A program made the translations under genes and the position numbers. DNA of 33,747 nucleotides from Flavobacteriales bacterium (GTDB lineage Bacteria; Bacteroidota; Bacteroidia; Flavobacteriales_F; PHOS-HE28), in NCBI GenBank assembly GCA_020854015.1, contig JADZGG010000053.1, forward strand, positions 1 through 33,747. The letters are read 5' to 3'. The first letter of the stretch is position 1; each line of letters starts with the position of its first letter. This document shows, piece after piece, positions 8,665-16,204 of the stretch. The notes under the pieces were generated by a model. It worked only from the letters and a program-made list of their open reading frames with translations. It ran no database searches and was not told where the DNA came from.

Positions 8665-9627
8665 ATGCATTTCCGGATGACCATCGGACGCAAGATCGGG
8701 ATGGGCTTCGGCCTGTTCATCTTCTTCGCGTTGCTCGTGGTCCTGCTCACGAACCGGACCCTGGAACGCAGCCGACACATCAACGACCAGATCAACCACG
8801 TGTATTCACCCAGTGTGGACGCGCTGGTCCATTTACGCAATGTGTTAGTGAACGCGCACATGCTGATCAAGCACTGGGCACAGGTCGAGAGCATTCCCGA
8901 TGCACCGGAAAAGACCGCCCTTGTGGAACTTACCACACGGGACCTGCCCGCTGTATTGGATCGGATCGATACGCTGTCCGCGCACTGGGGAAAGGAGGAG
9001 GTGGCCCTCTTCAATCGCACTACCACGGAGATGCAGGAGCTCTTCACCATGCACGACCGCATCAAGGAGCTACTGCCATCGCTGGAGAGCTACCGTGACC
9101 CCATGGCGTGGATGGAGCGTAGCGACATGGCTGAGGAGGGAGGGCCCTTGGATGAACGCACCCAGAAGGTCCTGGACGATCTGGACGTGCTCATCAAGCT
9201 ACAGGAGTCGAAACGTCAGCAGCTCAGTGGCAACATGATTCGAAGCTTCGATTCGTTGAAGTTCTTCGTTCTGTATCTGGGCACTGGATTGCTGGTCATC
9301 GGGGCGGTGATCGCCTTCTTGATCGTTCGTGGCATTGTACGCCCGGTACAGCGTCTGCGTGGCGTTTTGTTGAACCTTGGGCGTGGTGTTTTCCCCAGGT
9401 CCCGCATACCTGATCGCAACGACGAGATCGGCGAAATGACCAAGGCGCTCATGGGCCTCATTGATGGTTTGAAGCGCACGACGGATTTCAGCCACGCCGT
9501 TGCGGCCGGAGACTTTCAGACCGAGTACCACCCACTTAGCGAAGAGGATGTTCTTGGCCACGCTCTTCTGAAGATGCGCGCCGAGCTGGGCGAACGTGAG
9601 CGCGTGCTGGAGCAGAAGGTGAACTAA
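8665..9627 (+). CDS. HAMP-domain membrane receptor (N-terminal half of a split receptor-phosphatase)
   Basis: This 320-residue product has two membrane helices (about residues 10-29 and 200-221) flanking a mainly helical periplasmic region of about 170 residues. A HAMP segment follows (RGIVRPVQRLRGVLLNL to DEIGEMTKALMGLIDGL), then a second HAMP-like or coiled-coil stretch ending in LGERERVLEQKVN. It stops at TAA (9625-9627), and the same reading frame continues straight into the PP2C phosphatase with RTEEVVRQKEEVE. Reading the TAA as GAA would give VNERTEEVVRQKEE, the coiled coil expected of an intact HAMP-SpoIIE protein. This is therefore either a recently split gene, a base error, or a true two-subunit version. 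It lies five bases after the TPR gene. Confidence 0.85.
   Translation: MHFRMTIGRKIGMGFGLFIFFALLVVLLTNRTLERSRHINDQINHVYSPSVDALVHLRNVLVNAHMLIKHWAQVESIPDAPEKTALVELTTRDLPAVLDRIDTLSAHWGKEEVALFNRTTTEMQELFTMHDRIKELLPSLESYRDPMAWMERSDMAEEGGPLDERTQKVLDDLDVLIKLQESKRQQLSGNMIRSFDSLKFFVLYLGTGLLVIGAVIAFLIVRGIVRPVQRLRGVLLNLGRGVFPRSRIPDRNDEIGEMTKALMGLIDGLKRTTDFSHAVAAGDFQTEYHPLSEEDVLGHALLKMRAELGERERVLEQKVN
9625..9627 (+). other. In-frame TAA separating HAMP and PP2C halves
   Basis: The codons around it read AAC TAA CGC ACC GAA GAG GTG GTG. Both flanking frames are the same and both carry intact, contiguous domains. A single G-to-T change from GAA would explain it. The two GTG codons at 9640 and 9643 could allow reinitiation 12 bases after the stop. 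Confidence 0.9.
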
Positions 9628-9639
9628 CGCACCGAAGAG

Positions 9640-10449
9640 GTGGTGCGTCAGAAGGAGGAGGTCGAGCGCCAAAGTCGCAAAGTGGTGGAGCTCTACAAGA
9701 ACGTGACGGACAGTATTAGGTACGCCAAACGCCTCCAAGAGTCGATCCTGCCGCCGGAGAAACGGATCAAAGAGCTGCTTCCCGAGAGCTTCGTGTTCTA
9801 CCGTCCCAAGGACATTGTCAGCGGAGATTTCTATTGGTTCGACAAGGTGGGGGAGAAGGTCGTGTTCGCGGCCGTGGACTGCACGGGTCATGGTGTGCCA
9901 GGGGCGTTCATGAGCCTTGTGGGCCACAACGGACTCAACCAAGCTGTGCGTGAACACGGTCTGGTCAGACCCAGCGAAGTGTTGCAGGACCTGAACCGCA
10001 TGGCCTTTGATGCGCTCCACAAGGATCGGGATCAGTTCGTGCGGGATGGCATGGACATGGCCCTGTGCACTCTGGATCAGGAGCGCCTCGTGTTGGACTA
10101 TGCCGGAGCCAACTGCCCCCTTTATTTGGTCCGTGATGGCGAAGTACTTCAATACACACCGGACAAGATGCCCATCGGGGGCTTCGAGTTGCAGGGGAAA
10201 GCCTTCACAGACCATCGCATCCAATTGCGGAAGAACGACATGGTCTACATCTTCTCGGACGGTTACGCCGACCAGTTCGGCGGACCGCGTGGGAAGAAGT
10301 TTCTCTACCGCAGGTTCCGCGAGCTGTTAGTGGAGATCCACGGGCTTCCGTTGGAGCGACAGAAGATCATGCTGCTCGAGGCCTTGAATCAATGGAAGGG
10401 TGCGCATGAGCAGGTGGATGACATCCTTGTGATCGGTATGCGGGCCTAA
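9640..10449 (+). CDS. PP2C/SpoIIE-family serine phosphatase domain (C-terminal half)
   Basis: This is a PPM-type metal-dependent protein phosphatase of the SpoIIE/RsbU kind. Such enzymes usually dephosphorylate an anti-sigma-factor antagonist or similar switch protein. After a coiled coil (VRQKEEVERQSRKVVELYKN) and the linker SIRYAKRLQESILPPE, all expected motifs are intact: KDIVSGDFYWF, VDCTGHGVPGAFMSLVGHN, DGMDMALCTLD, DYAGANCPLYLV, MPIGGFELQ, DMVYIFSDGYADQFGG and DDILVIGM. With every acidic metal ligand kept, the domain is not decaying. The GTG at 9640 is the first start after the TAA; without the stop the protein would run from 8665 (594 residues). No STAS or anti-sigma gene lies nearby, so the target is unknown. 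A strong palindromic terminator follows. Confidence 0.85.
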   Translation: MVRQKEEVERQSRKVVELYKNVTDSIRYAKRLQESILPPEKRIKELLPESFVFYRPKDIVSGDFYWFDKVGEKVVFAAVDCTGHGVPGAFMSLVGHNGLNQAVREHGLVRPSEVLQDLNRMAFDALHKDRDQFVRDGMDMALCTLDQERLVLDYAGANCPLYLVRDGEVLQYTPDKMPIGGFELQGKAFTDHRIQLRKNDMVYIFSDGYADQFGGPRGKKFLYRRFRELLVEIHGLPLERQKIMLLEALNQWKGAHEQVDDILVIGMRA

Positions 10450-10457
10450 GAAGCTCC

Positions 10458-10501
10458 CACGAATGAAGAAGGCCCTCTGCAGAGGGCCTTCTTCATTCGT
10501 G
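10458..10501. terminator. Bidirectional terminator, 44-base perfect palindrome
   Basis: Positions 10458-10501 read the same on both strands, centred on CTGCAG at 10477-10482. The arms contain GAAGAAGGCCCTC and its complement and are flanked by T-rich (CTTCTTCATT) or A-rich bases. It sits between the convergent phosphatase (stop 10449) and universal stress protein (stop 10517), so it can end transcripts from both sides. Confidence 0.85.
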
Positions 10502-10516
10502 ATGGTACTTCAGGAC

Positions 10517-11359
10517 CTATGGCCCCCATACCGGCATATTGCTGACCGTGTTGTTCAGCGGGTTCATGCACATCACGGGTACCATGGGTTCGTTGGTGAT
10601 GATCTCCTGCTCGTTCGGAACGCCGAGCACTCCGAAAAGGCTCTCCTGGAGCATGTTCACAATGGCGATCAGGTCGGCATCCACCTTCACGGCGTAGCGG
10701 ATCACACCCTTCACGAAATCATCACTACCCTCATCGAGGATCACGGATTCATGCTCCACACCACGGTCCTTCAAATAGGTGTTGGCGAACTTCATGTGGT
10801 TCACCAGCTGGTTGTGCAGGAACTCGTCGCTCTCTTTTGGGACCACCAAGTGCACGCGGCTTTTGAAGTATTGCGCCATGTCGGCGACCAGCGTCAGCTT
10901 GTGCCGGGTCTCTTTGTGCAGGTCCATTGGCACTACGATATCGCGGTAACCAGCCTCCTTCACATTTCGTTCCTGCACCACGATGAAGGGCACGGTGCTG
11001 TTCGTTATCACGCGGAGAGCTCGGCTCCCAGTGATGACCTGCATGCCACGCATGCCATGGGTGCCCATGATGATCAGGTTTGCTCCTATCTCAGCGGCCG
11101 CATCACCAATGTCCTCATAGACACTCCCCACGCGCACCAGCGGCGTAACCCTCACCAGCGAGCTCCACACCCGTGCGCGGTCTACCTCCATGTTGAGTTT
11201 GGTCATCGCCTCGTCGATGTGTGTGGGCTTGTCCACCACGTGGAACAGGCACACCTCGGCGCCTGTCCGTTCGGCCAGCTTCATCGCATGGTTCATGGCA
11301 CAGTCCGCCACCTTCGTGAAGTCCGTCGGAACCAGGATCTTCTTCTTCTCGTCGCTCAT
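10517..11359 (-). CDS. Tandem universal stress protein (two Usp domains)
   Basis: This 280-residue cytoplasmic protein is made of two Usp folds. The first (residues 1-140) starts KKILVPTDFTKVADCAMNHA and carries the ATP-binding pattern MGTHGMRGMQVITGSRALRV, so it probably binds nucleotide. The second (about 145-280) begins RDIVVPMDLHKETRHKL but lacks a clear G-x2-G-x9-G-S/T loop, so it is probably a degenerate non-binding copy. Such tandem proteins are common in Bacteroidota and are induced under starvation or low oxygen; no regulator is nearby to support that here. The ATG at 11359 gives the standard start. A weak minus-strand TATCTTTA box (11395-11388) lies 28 bases upstream. Confidence 0.93.
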   Translation of the reverse strand: MSDEKKKILVPTDFTKVADCAMNHAMKLAERTGAEVCLFHVVDKPTHIDEAMTKLNMEVDRARVWSSLVRVTPLVRVGSVYEDIGDAAAEIGANLIIMGTHGMRGMQVITGSRALRVITNSTVPFIVVQERNVKEAGYRDIVVPMDLHKETRHKLTLVADMAQYFKSRVHLVVPKESDEFLHNQLVNHMKFANTYLKDRGVEHESVILDEGSDDFVKGVIRYAVKVDADLIAIVNMLQESLFGVLGVPNEQEIITNEPMVPVMCMNPLNNTVSNMPVWGP

Positions 11360-11473
11360 GGATAACGCGTTTCGGTCTTGTCGCGGCTAAAGATAGAATG
11401 AAGGACAACGTAGCAGGCTCCCCCCACTAACGCGTTCGACCTCAGCACTTGACAGCACGGCCTAAGCGACAGC

Positions 11474-11540
11474 AAACGCCTATAAACGCCTGCAAATGAC
11501 AACTGCCCGGATCTGCTTCACCGACCAATGGTCCTTTGCA
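11474..11540 (+). promoter_or_regulatory. Shared ssb upstream element, copy 1
   Basis: Direct repeats with a 10-base period (AAACGCCTAT, AAACGCCTGC, AAATGACAAC) start at 11474. A TTTGCA box follows at 11535, exactly 61 bases after the start. The same layout occurs before the second ssb at 16205, with no indels and about three-quarters identity by hand count. The -7 box lacks its TA and no -33 TTG fits, as would suit an activator-dependent promoter. Confidence 0.6.
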
Positions 11541-11581
11541 CCGTTCAACGGAAAAACAACGCAAGAAAACAAGTGGCGATC

Positions 11582-11938
11582 ATGGAAACGACCAAGCGGA
11601 ACAACGTGCAGTTGGTGGGCAACCTGGGCAATGACCCGGAGATGAAAGATGTGAAAGGCGGTCGCCGCATGGCCCGGATCAGCGTGGCCACCAACGAGCG
11701 CTGGAAGGACGCAAGCGGACAGTGGAAAGAGGATGTGCAGTGGCATCCAGTGGTGGCCTGGGGTAAGCAGGCAGAGTTGGTGGCCGACCAGCTTCGCAAG
11801 GGCAGTAAAGTGTCCTTGGAGGGGCGCTTGGTGCACCGGAGCTACGAAACGAAGGATGGCCAGAAGCGGTATGTGACGGAGGTGGTGTTGAGCATGTTCC
11901 GCTTGGTGAACACCGAGGTGGAGGAGCAGGTGAACTGA
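11582..11938 (+). CDS. ssb: Single-stranded DNA-binding protein, short form (copy 1)
   Basis: This is a 118-residue OB-fold protein that coats single-stranded DNA. The N-terminal strand NNVQLVGNLGNDPEM, the core ARISVATNERW, QWHPVVAWGKQAELV and LEGRLVHRSYETKDGQKRYVTEV are diagnostic. It ends at NTEVEEQVN and lacks the acidic DDDIPF-like tip through which full-length SSBs recruit repair and replication proteins. That fits the short SSB type frequent in Bacteroidota, probably an accessory copy for repair, plasmid or uptake DNA. I chose the ATG at 11582 (METTKRNN); the open frame upstream to 11528 looks non-coding. More than half of its residues match the second copy at 16328. A hairpin terminator follows at 11962. 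Confidence 0.93.
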   Translation: METTKRNNVQLVGNLGNDPEMKDVKGGRRMARISVATNERWKDASGQWKEDVQWHPVVAWGKQAELVADQLRKGSKVSLEGRLVHRSYETKDGQKRYVTEVVLSMFRLVNTEVEEQVN

Positions 11939-11961
11939 GGAGGAGGACCACCCGGAAAGAT

Positions 11962-11989
11962 GAAGGGCGCTGGATCTCCAGCGCCCTTC
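11962..11989. terminator. Hairpin between convergent ssb and PKD gene
   Basis: GAAGGGCGCTGGA (11962-11974) pairs perfectly with TCCAGCGCCCTTC (11977-11989), followed by GCATTTCGTT. It lies 23 bases after the ssb stop and 20 before the PKD gene's stop, so it can serve both directions. Confidence 0.7.
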
Positions 11990-12008
11990 GCATTTCGTTG
12001 AGCTCTTC

Positions 12009-12857
12009 TTAGCGCTTTATAACGCGTAAGGTCCGCGTGACCGAAGGGGTTCGTACTTGAAGTAGGTATTGGCCCGTGGTCAGGTCGGTCAGGTCCATCA
12101 CATGACGTTCTACGGCAGTTGATCGCTCATGCCTGACCATGCGCCCCGTTAGGTCGTACAGCTGCAGATCCGCGACCTCGGCCGACCCACCCAGTTCAAT
12201 GTTCAGGTGGTCTGTTGCGGGCTGTGGGTAGATATGGGTCGGCGCCAGAAACGATCCAGCGACCCCTGTCGCGGATGCTAGTGTTTCGCAAGAAGTGGCA
12301 AAGCAGGTGTCCTGCGTCTGTGCGTTCCAATATCCTGCGGTGTAACACGCGGTGTAGGTTCCGGGTTGTTGATAGAAATGCTGCGTGGGGTCCCCAAACC
12401 CCGTATTGCCATCGCCGAAAGACCACCAGCTCCATGTGGCGGGAAGCGACGAGGTTCCATTGAACAACACCACGCCGCCGCCCTGGTCCTCCCAGGTGAA
12501 ATCGGAAACAAAGGTGCTATCGCAAGCCTGGCCACCGCCGGTCAATAGAACGAGCTCACAGTGGTCAGCGAAGCAAGTGTCCTGGGTGAAGGCGTCCCAT
12601 GCCCAGACGGTCAGGCAGATCTGGTAGGAGCCAGGTGAACTGTATACATGCCCTGTATTCGGCCCATAGCCATTCGTGCCGTCGCCGAAGGTCCAGAAAT
12701 AGGACCACTGGTTGCTGATCACCGTGTTCTGTAGGTTGACCGAAAGGCCCCCGACCCACGCGCTGAAATCAGCATTCAAACTGTCACAGGGCGATTGAGC
12801 CGCGGAGGCTTTCGAGAGCAGAATGGTTGAGAGCAGTAGTGTTCGGAAGGACCTCAT
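12009..12857 (-). CDS. Secreted PKD-repeat protein with T9SS sorting domain (short paralogue)
   Basis: This 282-residue exported protein has a signal peptide (RTLLLSTILLSKASAAQ), two PKD domains with WTFGDGTNGYG and WWSFGDGNTGFG motifs, and a type IX secretion C-terminal domain (IYPQPATDHLNIEL, LQLYDLTGRMV, GQYLLQVRT, ending RTLRVIKR). It should cross the outer membrane by the T9SS and be attached to or released from the surface. Each PKD unit ends with the cysteine pattern DTCF-x3-C, which suggests repeated disulfides. I chose the ATG at 12857 (MRSFRTLLLS), because it aligns with the start of the paralogue upstream; an ATG at 12869 is also possible. It is the last gene of the ECF sigma operon, 72 bases after its paralogue. 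Ligand unknown. Confidence 0.88.
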   Translation of the reverse strand: MRSFRTLLLSTILLSKASAAQSPCDSLNADFSAWVGGLSVNLQNTVISNQWSYFWTFGDGTNGYGPNTGHVYSSPGSYQICLTVWAWDAFTQDTCFADHCELVLLTGGGQACDSTFVSDFTWEDQGGGVVLFNGTSSLPATWSWWSFGDGNTGFGDPTQHFYQQPGTYTACYTAGYWNAQTQDTCFATSCETLASATGVAGSFLAPTHIYPQPATDHLNIELGGSAEVADLQLYDLTGRMVRHERSTAVERHVMDLTDLTTGQYLLQVRTPSVTRTLRVIKR

Positions 12858-12929
12858 GTTCACGATCATTGGTTACGATACAGACTGGCCCGATCCGCGG
12901 AACGTTGCCTGTGACCCGCGGACGGACGG

Positions 12930-14102
12930 TCAGTTCAGGACGATCCGCAACGTAATGAGAGGCGGGGCTCCAATGGTGTGGAGGAAGTAAAGGCCTGGCC
13001 GCAGGTCGCTCACATCCAACCGGTGGACGGCTTCGGACCCGATCAGAAAGGTGCGAACAACGCGTCCTGCAAGATCGCTCAGCTCCAATTGCTTCACCCC
13101 CGAGGGCAGCCCATCCACCCAGAGCGTTCCTTCCGAGGGGTTCGGCCATGCGCGCAAAGGGGAACCGCCCGTCACGTCCGTGACCCCGACCGCTGCGGCG
13201 TAAACGGAAGTGCACAACGTGCTTACACATGTGTCGGGGGTCAACGGACCCCAAAGCGAAATGGTCTCACACACCTCGTAGATGCCAGCGAAGTCATAGG
13301 TGTGATAAGCCACTGGCCCCGCCATCATGGAACCATCACCGAAGTCCCAGGAGATCTCGCTGTACATGCCTGTGGTGATGGAGGTATCCAGAACCCCCAC
13401 GGTGTTGTCCACGACGGCAGCGAGGAAGCCTTGCTGAAGCAAGGTCGAACAGGGCACATTGCCCGGACCCAGATAGAGCCACTTGCAGATGGTGTTGCTG
13501 CAGAGGTCCAGAGTGTCAGCTCCGAAAACGGTCAGGCAGACCTCGAAAGGGCCATTGCCCGTGAAGGTGTGCGTCGGTGTGGGGCCTACATCCAACGCAG
13601 CATCACCGAAGTTCCACGAATAGTAGCCGATGTTCCCGGCAAAAGTGCTCAACTCACCGAAAGTGACCGTGCTGTCCTGGATGTTGGTGATCGTGAAGTC
13701 GGCGTTCAACGTGGAACAGATGCTGTCGGCATAGATCGTGACCACCTTGCAGGCCGTGGTGCTGCATTGCTGGGATTGCTGGTCCAATGCGTCAACAGTG
13801 AGGCACACGGGCGTCGGGCCGGTCGCGAAGAACTGCTCTGTGAACGAGGGGTTCGGATTCGAGAGCGGAACGATGTTCAGGTAGTTCCAGGTCTGACCCA
13901 GTATGGTATGTCCGCCCGTATCGATGGCCGGAATGAAAGAGTAGGACATCAGGCCGTTGTCAACCACGGAAAAATCCACCACCAAAGCCGAATCGCAAGG
14001 GGGCCCGGCTGCGCGCGGGCTGCCATCGTATAGCTGGCCATGAGCGGCCAGGACCCCAAGAAGTGGAGTGGAGAGCAGGAGGGTTCGAAGGGAGCGGTTC
14101 AC
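12930..14102 (-). CDS. Secreted PKD-repeat protein with T9SS sorting domain (long paralogue)
   Basis: This 390-residue surface or secreted protein has a signal peptide (RSLRTLLLSTPLLGVLAAHGQ). Several PKD-like beta-sandwich units follow, with YYSWNFGDAALDVG and ISWDFGDGSMMAG the clearest and an earlier degenerate one, each carrying paired cysteines (CSTTACK, CSNTICK, CVSTLCT). A T9SS sorting domain closes the chain (AWPNPSEGTLWV, QLELSDLAGRVV, GLYFLHT). The GTG at 14102 is the likely start: it places the signal peptide at the N terminus and forms a GTGA overlap with the stop of the barrel gene, so the two are translationally coupled. Its N terminus and domain plan match the next gene, which points to a tandem duplication. 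Its role beyond adhesion or structure is unknown. Confidence 0.87.
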   Translation of the reverse strand: MNRSLRTLLLSTPLLGVLAAHGQLYDGSPRAAGPPCDSALVVDFSVVDNGLMSYSFIPAIDTGGHTILGQTWNYLNIVPLSNPNPSFTEQFFATGPTPVCLTVDALDQQSQQCSTTACKVVTIYADSICSTLNADFTITNIQDSTVTFGELSTFAGNIGYYSWNFGDAALDVGPTPTHTFTGNGPFEVCLTVFGADTLDLCSNTICKWLYLGPGNVPCSTLLQQGFLAAVVDNTVGVLDTSITTGMYSEISWDFGDGSMMAGPVAYHTYDFAGIYEVCETISLWGPLTPDTCVSTLCTSVYAAAVGVTDVTGGSPLRAWPNPSEGTLWVDGLPSGVKQLELSDLAGRVVRTFLIGSEAVHRLDVSDLRPGLYFLHTIGAPPLITLRIVLN

Positions 14103-15523
14103 GGAATTCGGGTAAAAGTGTAGCTCAATCGAACACGGAGCCCCATGCGCTCTGGTAGTACGAATGGTGAACCATTGGTGCCCCAGGCCGTAATGCCATG
14201 CATGTAGGTCGGCGTGGCCCAAAGCCCCCAATGCTCGCTCATCGCAAACCCCACATCCGCACCGAGCACGGCGGTCAAGGTGGTGTGGTACCTCGTGTCG
14301 TACGCCTGCGCGCTAAGATCAACGCTCATCACATCGCCCTCATCGTTCAAGTCCAACGTATAGCCCTGGCGCATGGCCACGAACTCAGCTGCCAGGCCCG
14401 CTCGCACACCAATGGTCCATCGTCGGTGTTGCTTGTGCCAATAGCCCTCTATGGCCACGCGAAAGATCGAGAAACGGTTCATGCCGCTCACCTGCTTGGT
14501 CTCCTCTGTCATGAAGGTGACCGTATCCACATTGCTCACGAACACTTGCGTGTCGAGGGTAATGAGGTAAGGCACGACGAGCATGGAATCGACCCGCACC
14601 CTGTCATCCAAGTGGTCATAGGCGTACTCGGATCCTTCGTACGCAAGGCCTGTGGAAAGTCCGAACCCGCTGCGCCATGAACGTCCGGCCAAAAGGCCGA
14701 GGCTCCACGTATAGTGAGGAACCTCCACCCCGTTCAATGCGCTTACGAGCAAGGGCTCATCCCCATACCAAGTGCGCTTGACATTGTGTCTGCCAACCTC
14801 GAGAGCCACCCACCAGTCTGCATTGGGAAGCACGTAAGGCGCTTGTGTTCCTCCGGACCTCATGGAGTCCAATGGGGGCGCTTGTCGCTGCATATCCGGG
14901 CTGACCAGGGGAAGCAGGTCGAGCTCGTTCATGGTCACGTCGCGTACGATACGCGCATCATGGGCCGTGGGTCGTGTGTTGACGACAGCCTCGACCGTGT
15001 TGGAACCGGGGACTGCTGTTGTAGATCCATGGCGAGGTGCGGCGGGTGCTGAAGCTCTTGCGGATGTCGTAGCTCCGGGTGTCACAGTGCTCGTGCTGGC
15101 TGTGACCGCAGGAACAGCATTGCTCGTGTTTTCCTGATCACTTGGACGGAGCCCTTCGGCAGCCACGGTCGGGGTTTCTTGTTGGGTCGAGGCTTGGTGA
15201 GGTGTTGTGGGCGTACCGGAGGAAGCGCTTTGCTCCGTAGCACCGATGGCCGCAGGTTCGGTTCCAGCGGTGGCTATGTTCTTATTCGGTCCCGATGATC
15301 CCTGCAGTTCGGCGATCGGCATCGGTGTGCCGTGGTCATTGTGGATCAAGAAGGCGCCAGCACAACCAAGCAGCAGCAGGCCGGCGGCCAACCAGCCCCA
15401 ATAGCCGCCGCGCCGCTTGGTCCGTTTGCGCACAATGCCCTCCCACACCGCTGGCGGCGGTGTCACCTCCGCGTCTTGCAGAACGCGGTGGAAGAGCTCA
15501 TCAATGGGATGTCTTTCGCTCAT
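14099..15523 (-). CDS. Predicted envelope-spanning sigma regulator with C-terminal outer-membrane beta-barrel
   Basis: This 474-residue protein has four visible parts. A cytoplasmic N terminus (residues 1-38) contains PIDELFHRVLQDAEVTPPPAVWEG and a basic stop, RKRTKRR. A single membrane helix follows (about 41-61). Next comes a roughly 170-residue Ala/Ser/Thr/Pro/Gly linker without obvious fold. From about residue 235 alternating beta strands (WWVALEVGRHNVKR, SLGLLAGRSW, FGLSTGLAYEGSEY, WTIGVRAGLAAEF, AVLGADVGFAMSEHWGLW) end in the aromatic LRVRLSYTFTRIP typical of outer-membrane barrels. Its start overlaps the end of the ECF sigma gene by 23 bases, the usual place for an anti-sigma factor. 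The combination suggests a protein anchored in both membranes. Anti-sigma activity is inference. Confidence 0.75.
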   Translation of the reverse strand: MSERHPIDELFHRVLQDAEVTPPPAVWEGIVRKRTKRRGGYWGWLAAGLLLLGCAGAFLIHNDHGTPMPIAELQGSSGPNKNIATAGTEPAAIGATEQSASSGTPTTPHQASTQQETPTVAAEGLRPSDQENTSNAVPAVTASTSTVTPGATTSARASAPAAPRHGSTTAVPGSNTVEAVVNTRPTAHDARIVRDVTMNELDLLPLVSPDMQRQAPPLDSMRSGGTQAPYVLPNADWWVALEVGRHNVKRTWYGDEPLLVSALNGVEVPHYTWSLGLLAGRSWRSGFGLSTGLAYEGSEYAYDHLDDRVRVDSMLVVPYLITLDTQVFVSNVDTVTFMTEETKQVSGMNRFSIFRVAIEGYWHKQHRRWTIGVRAGLAAEFVAMRQGYTLDLNDEGDVMSVDLSAQAYDTRYHTTLTAVLGADVGFAMSEHWGLWATPTYMHGITAWGTNGSPFVLPERMGLRVRLSYTFTRIP

Positions 15524-16064
15524 GTTCGTTCACTACGTCTTTACCTAAGCGTTGTTGCAGCATGCGCCTCGCCTTGGCCAACTGACTGCGCGAGGTGCTC
15601 TCACCACAGCCCAACATCGAAGCGATCTCGGCATGGTCGAAGCCCTCGATCGCGAACAGGTTGAACACCAATCGATATCCATCCGGCAGCCCCTCCACCA
15701 ACTTCAACAGCTCAGCCTCCCCCAGGTTCTCCACGGCCAACGGTGCCACAGGCTCCTCCGGCACATTCTCCAAGCCGAACTTCTCGTTCTGGAAGGCCTT
15801 GCGACGGTAGGTGTTGATGCAGGTGGTCACCATGATCCGGCGCACCCAACCCTCCAAACTTCCCTGTAGGCGGAAGGTGCCCAGCTTATCGAACACTCGG
15901 ATGAAGCCCTCTTGCATCAGGTCCTGAGCTTCCAGCTGATGGCGTGCATAGCGTAGACACACGGCGTACATACGCCGTGCGAACCGGGCATACAGCACCT
16001 CTTGGCACCGCCGATCCTCTCGCTGGCAACCTTCCACCAGCTCGCGTTCCGTTAGCTCGCTCAA
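15501..16064 (-). CDS. ECF-type RNA polymerase sigma factor
   Basis: This is a sigma-70 family extracytoplasmic-function factor. Region 2 is clear (LYARFARRMYAVCLRYA, AQDLMQEGFIRVFDKLGTF, GWVRRIMVTTCINTYRR) and region 4 shows the helix-turn-helix EGFDHAEIASMLGCGESTSR and SQLAKARRML. I prefer the TTG at 16064, which gives a 187-residue protein beginning MSELTERELVEGCQ, the usual ECF start. An ATG at 16190 would add 42 residues unlike the family and with only about half G/C at third codon positions. A minus-strand TAGTTTG (16143-16137) could be the -7 box for the shorter version. The gene leads a four-gene operon with the envelope-spanning protein and two T9SS proteins, which are its probable targets. 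Confidence 0.85.
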   Translation of the reverse strand: MSELTERELVEGCQREDRRCQEVLYARFARRMYAVCLRYARHQLEAQDLMQEGFIRVFDKLGTFRLQGSLEGWVRRIMVTTCINTYRRKAFQNEKFGLENVPEEPVAPLAVENLGEAELLKLVEGLPDGYRLVFNLFAIEGFDHAEIASMLGCGESTSRSQLAKARRMLQQRLGKDVVNEHERKTSH

Positions 16065-16204
16065 CTCAAAAAGGGCCTTTCCAATAGCAAGACGCCTTGA
16101 AGGGGCCTCCGCGCTGCCTTGTTCCGACCAATGCCCCAAACTACAGGAAGTGCCCGTCGGAACTGAGGATCGCTCAGGTTCCCGCATCACACATCCCGTA
16201 AAAC

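Noticed and set aside
12858..12929. Inverted CCGCGG motifs between the two PKD genes as a terminator
   Set aside because: The stem is only about seven pairs with a long loop and no T-run, and the genes look like one operon.
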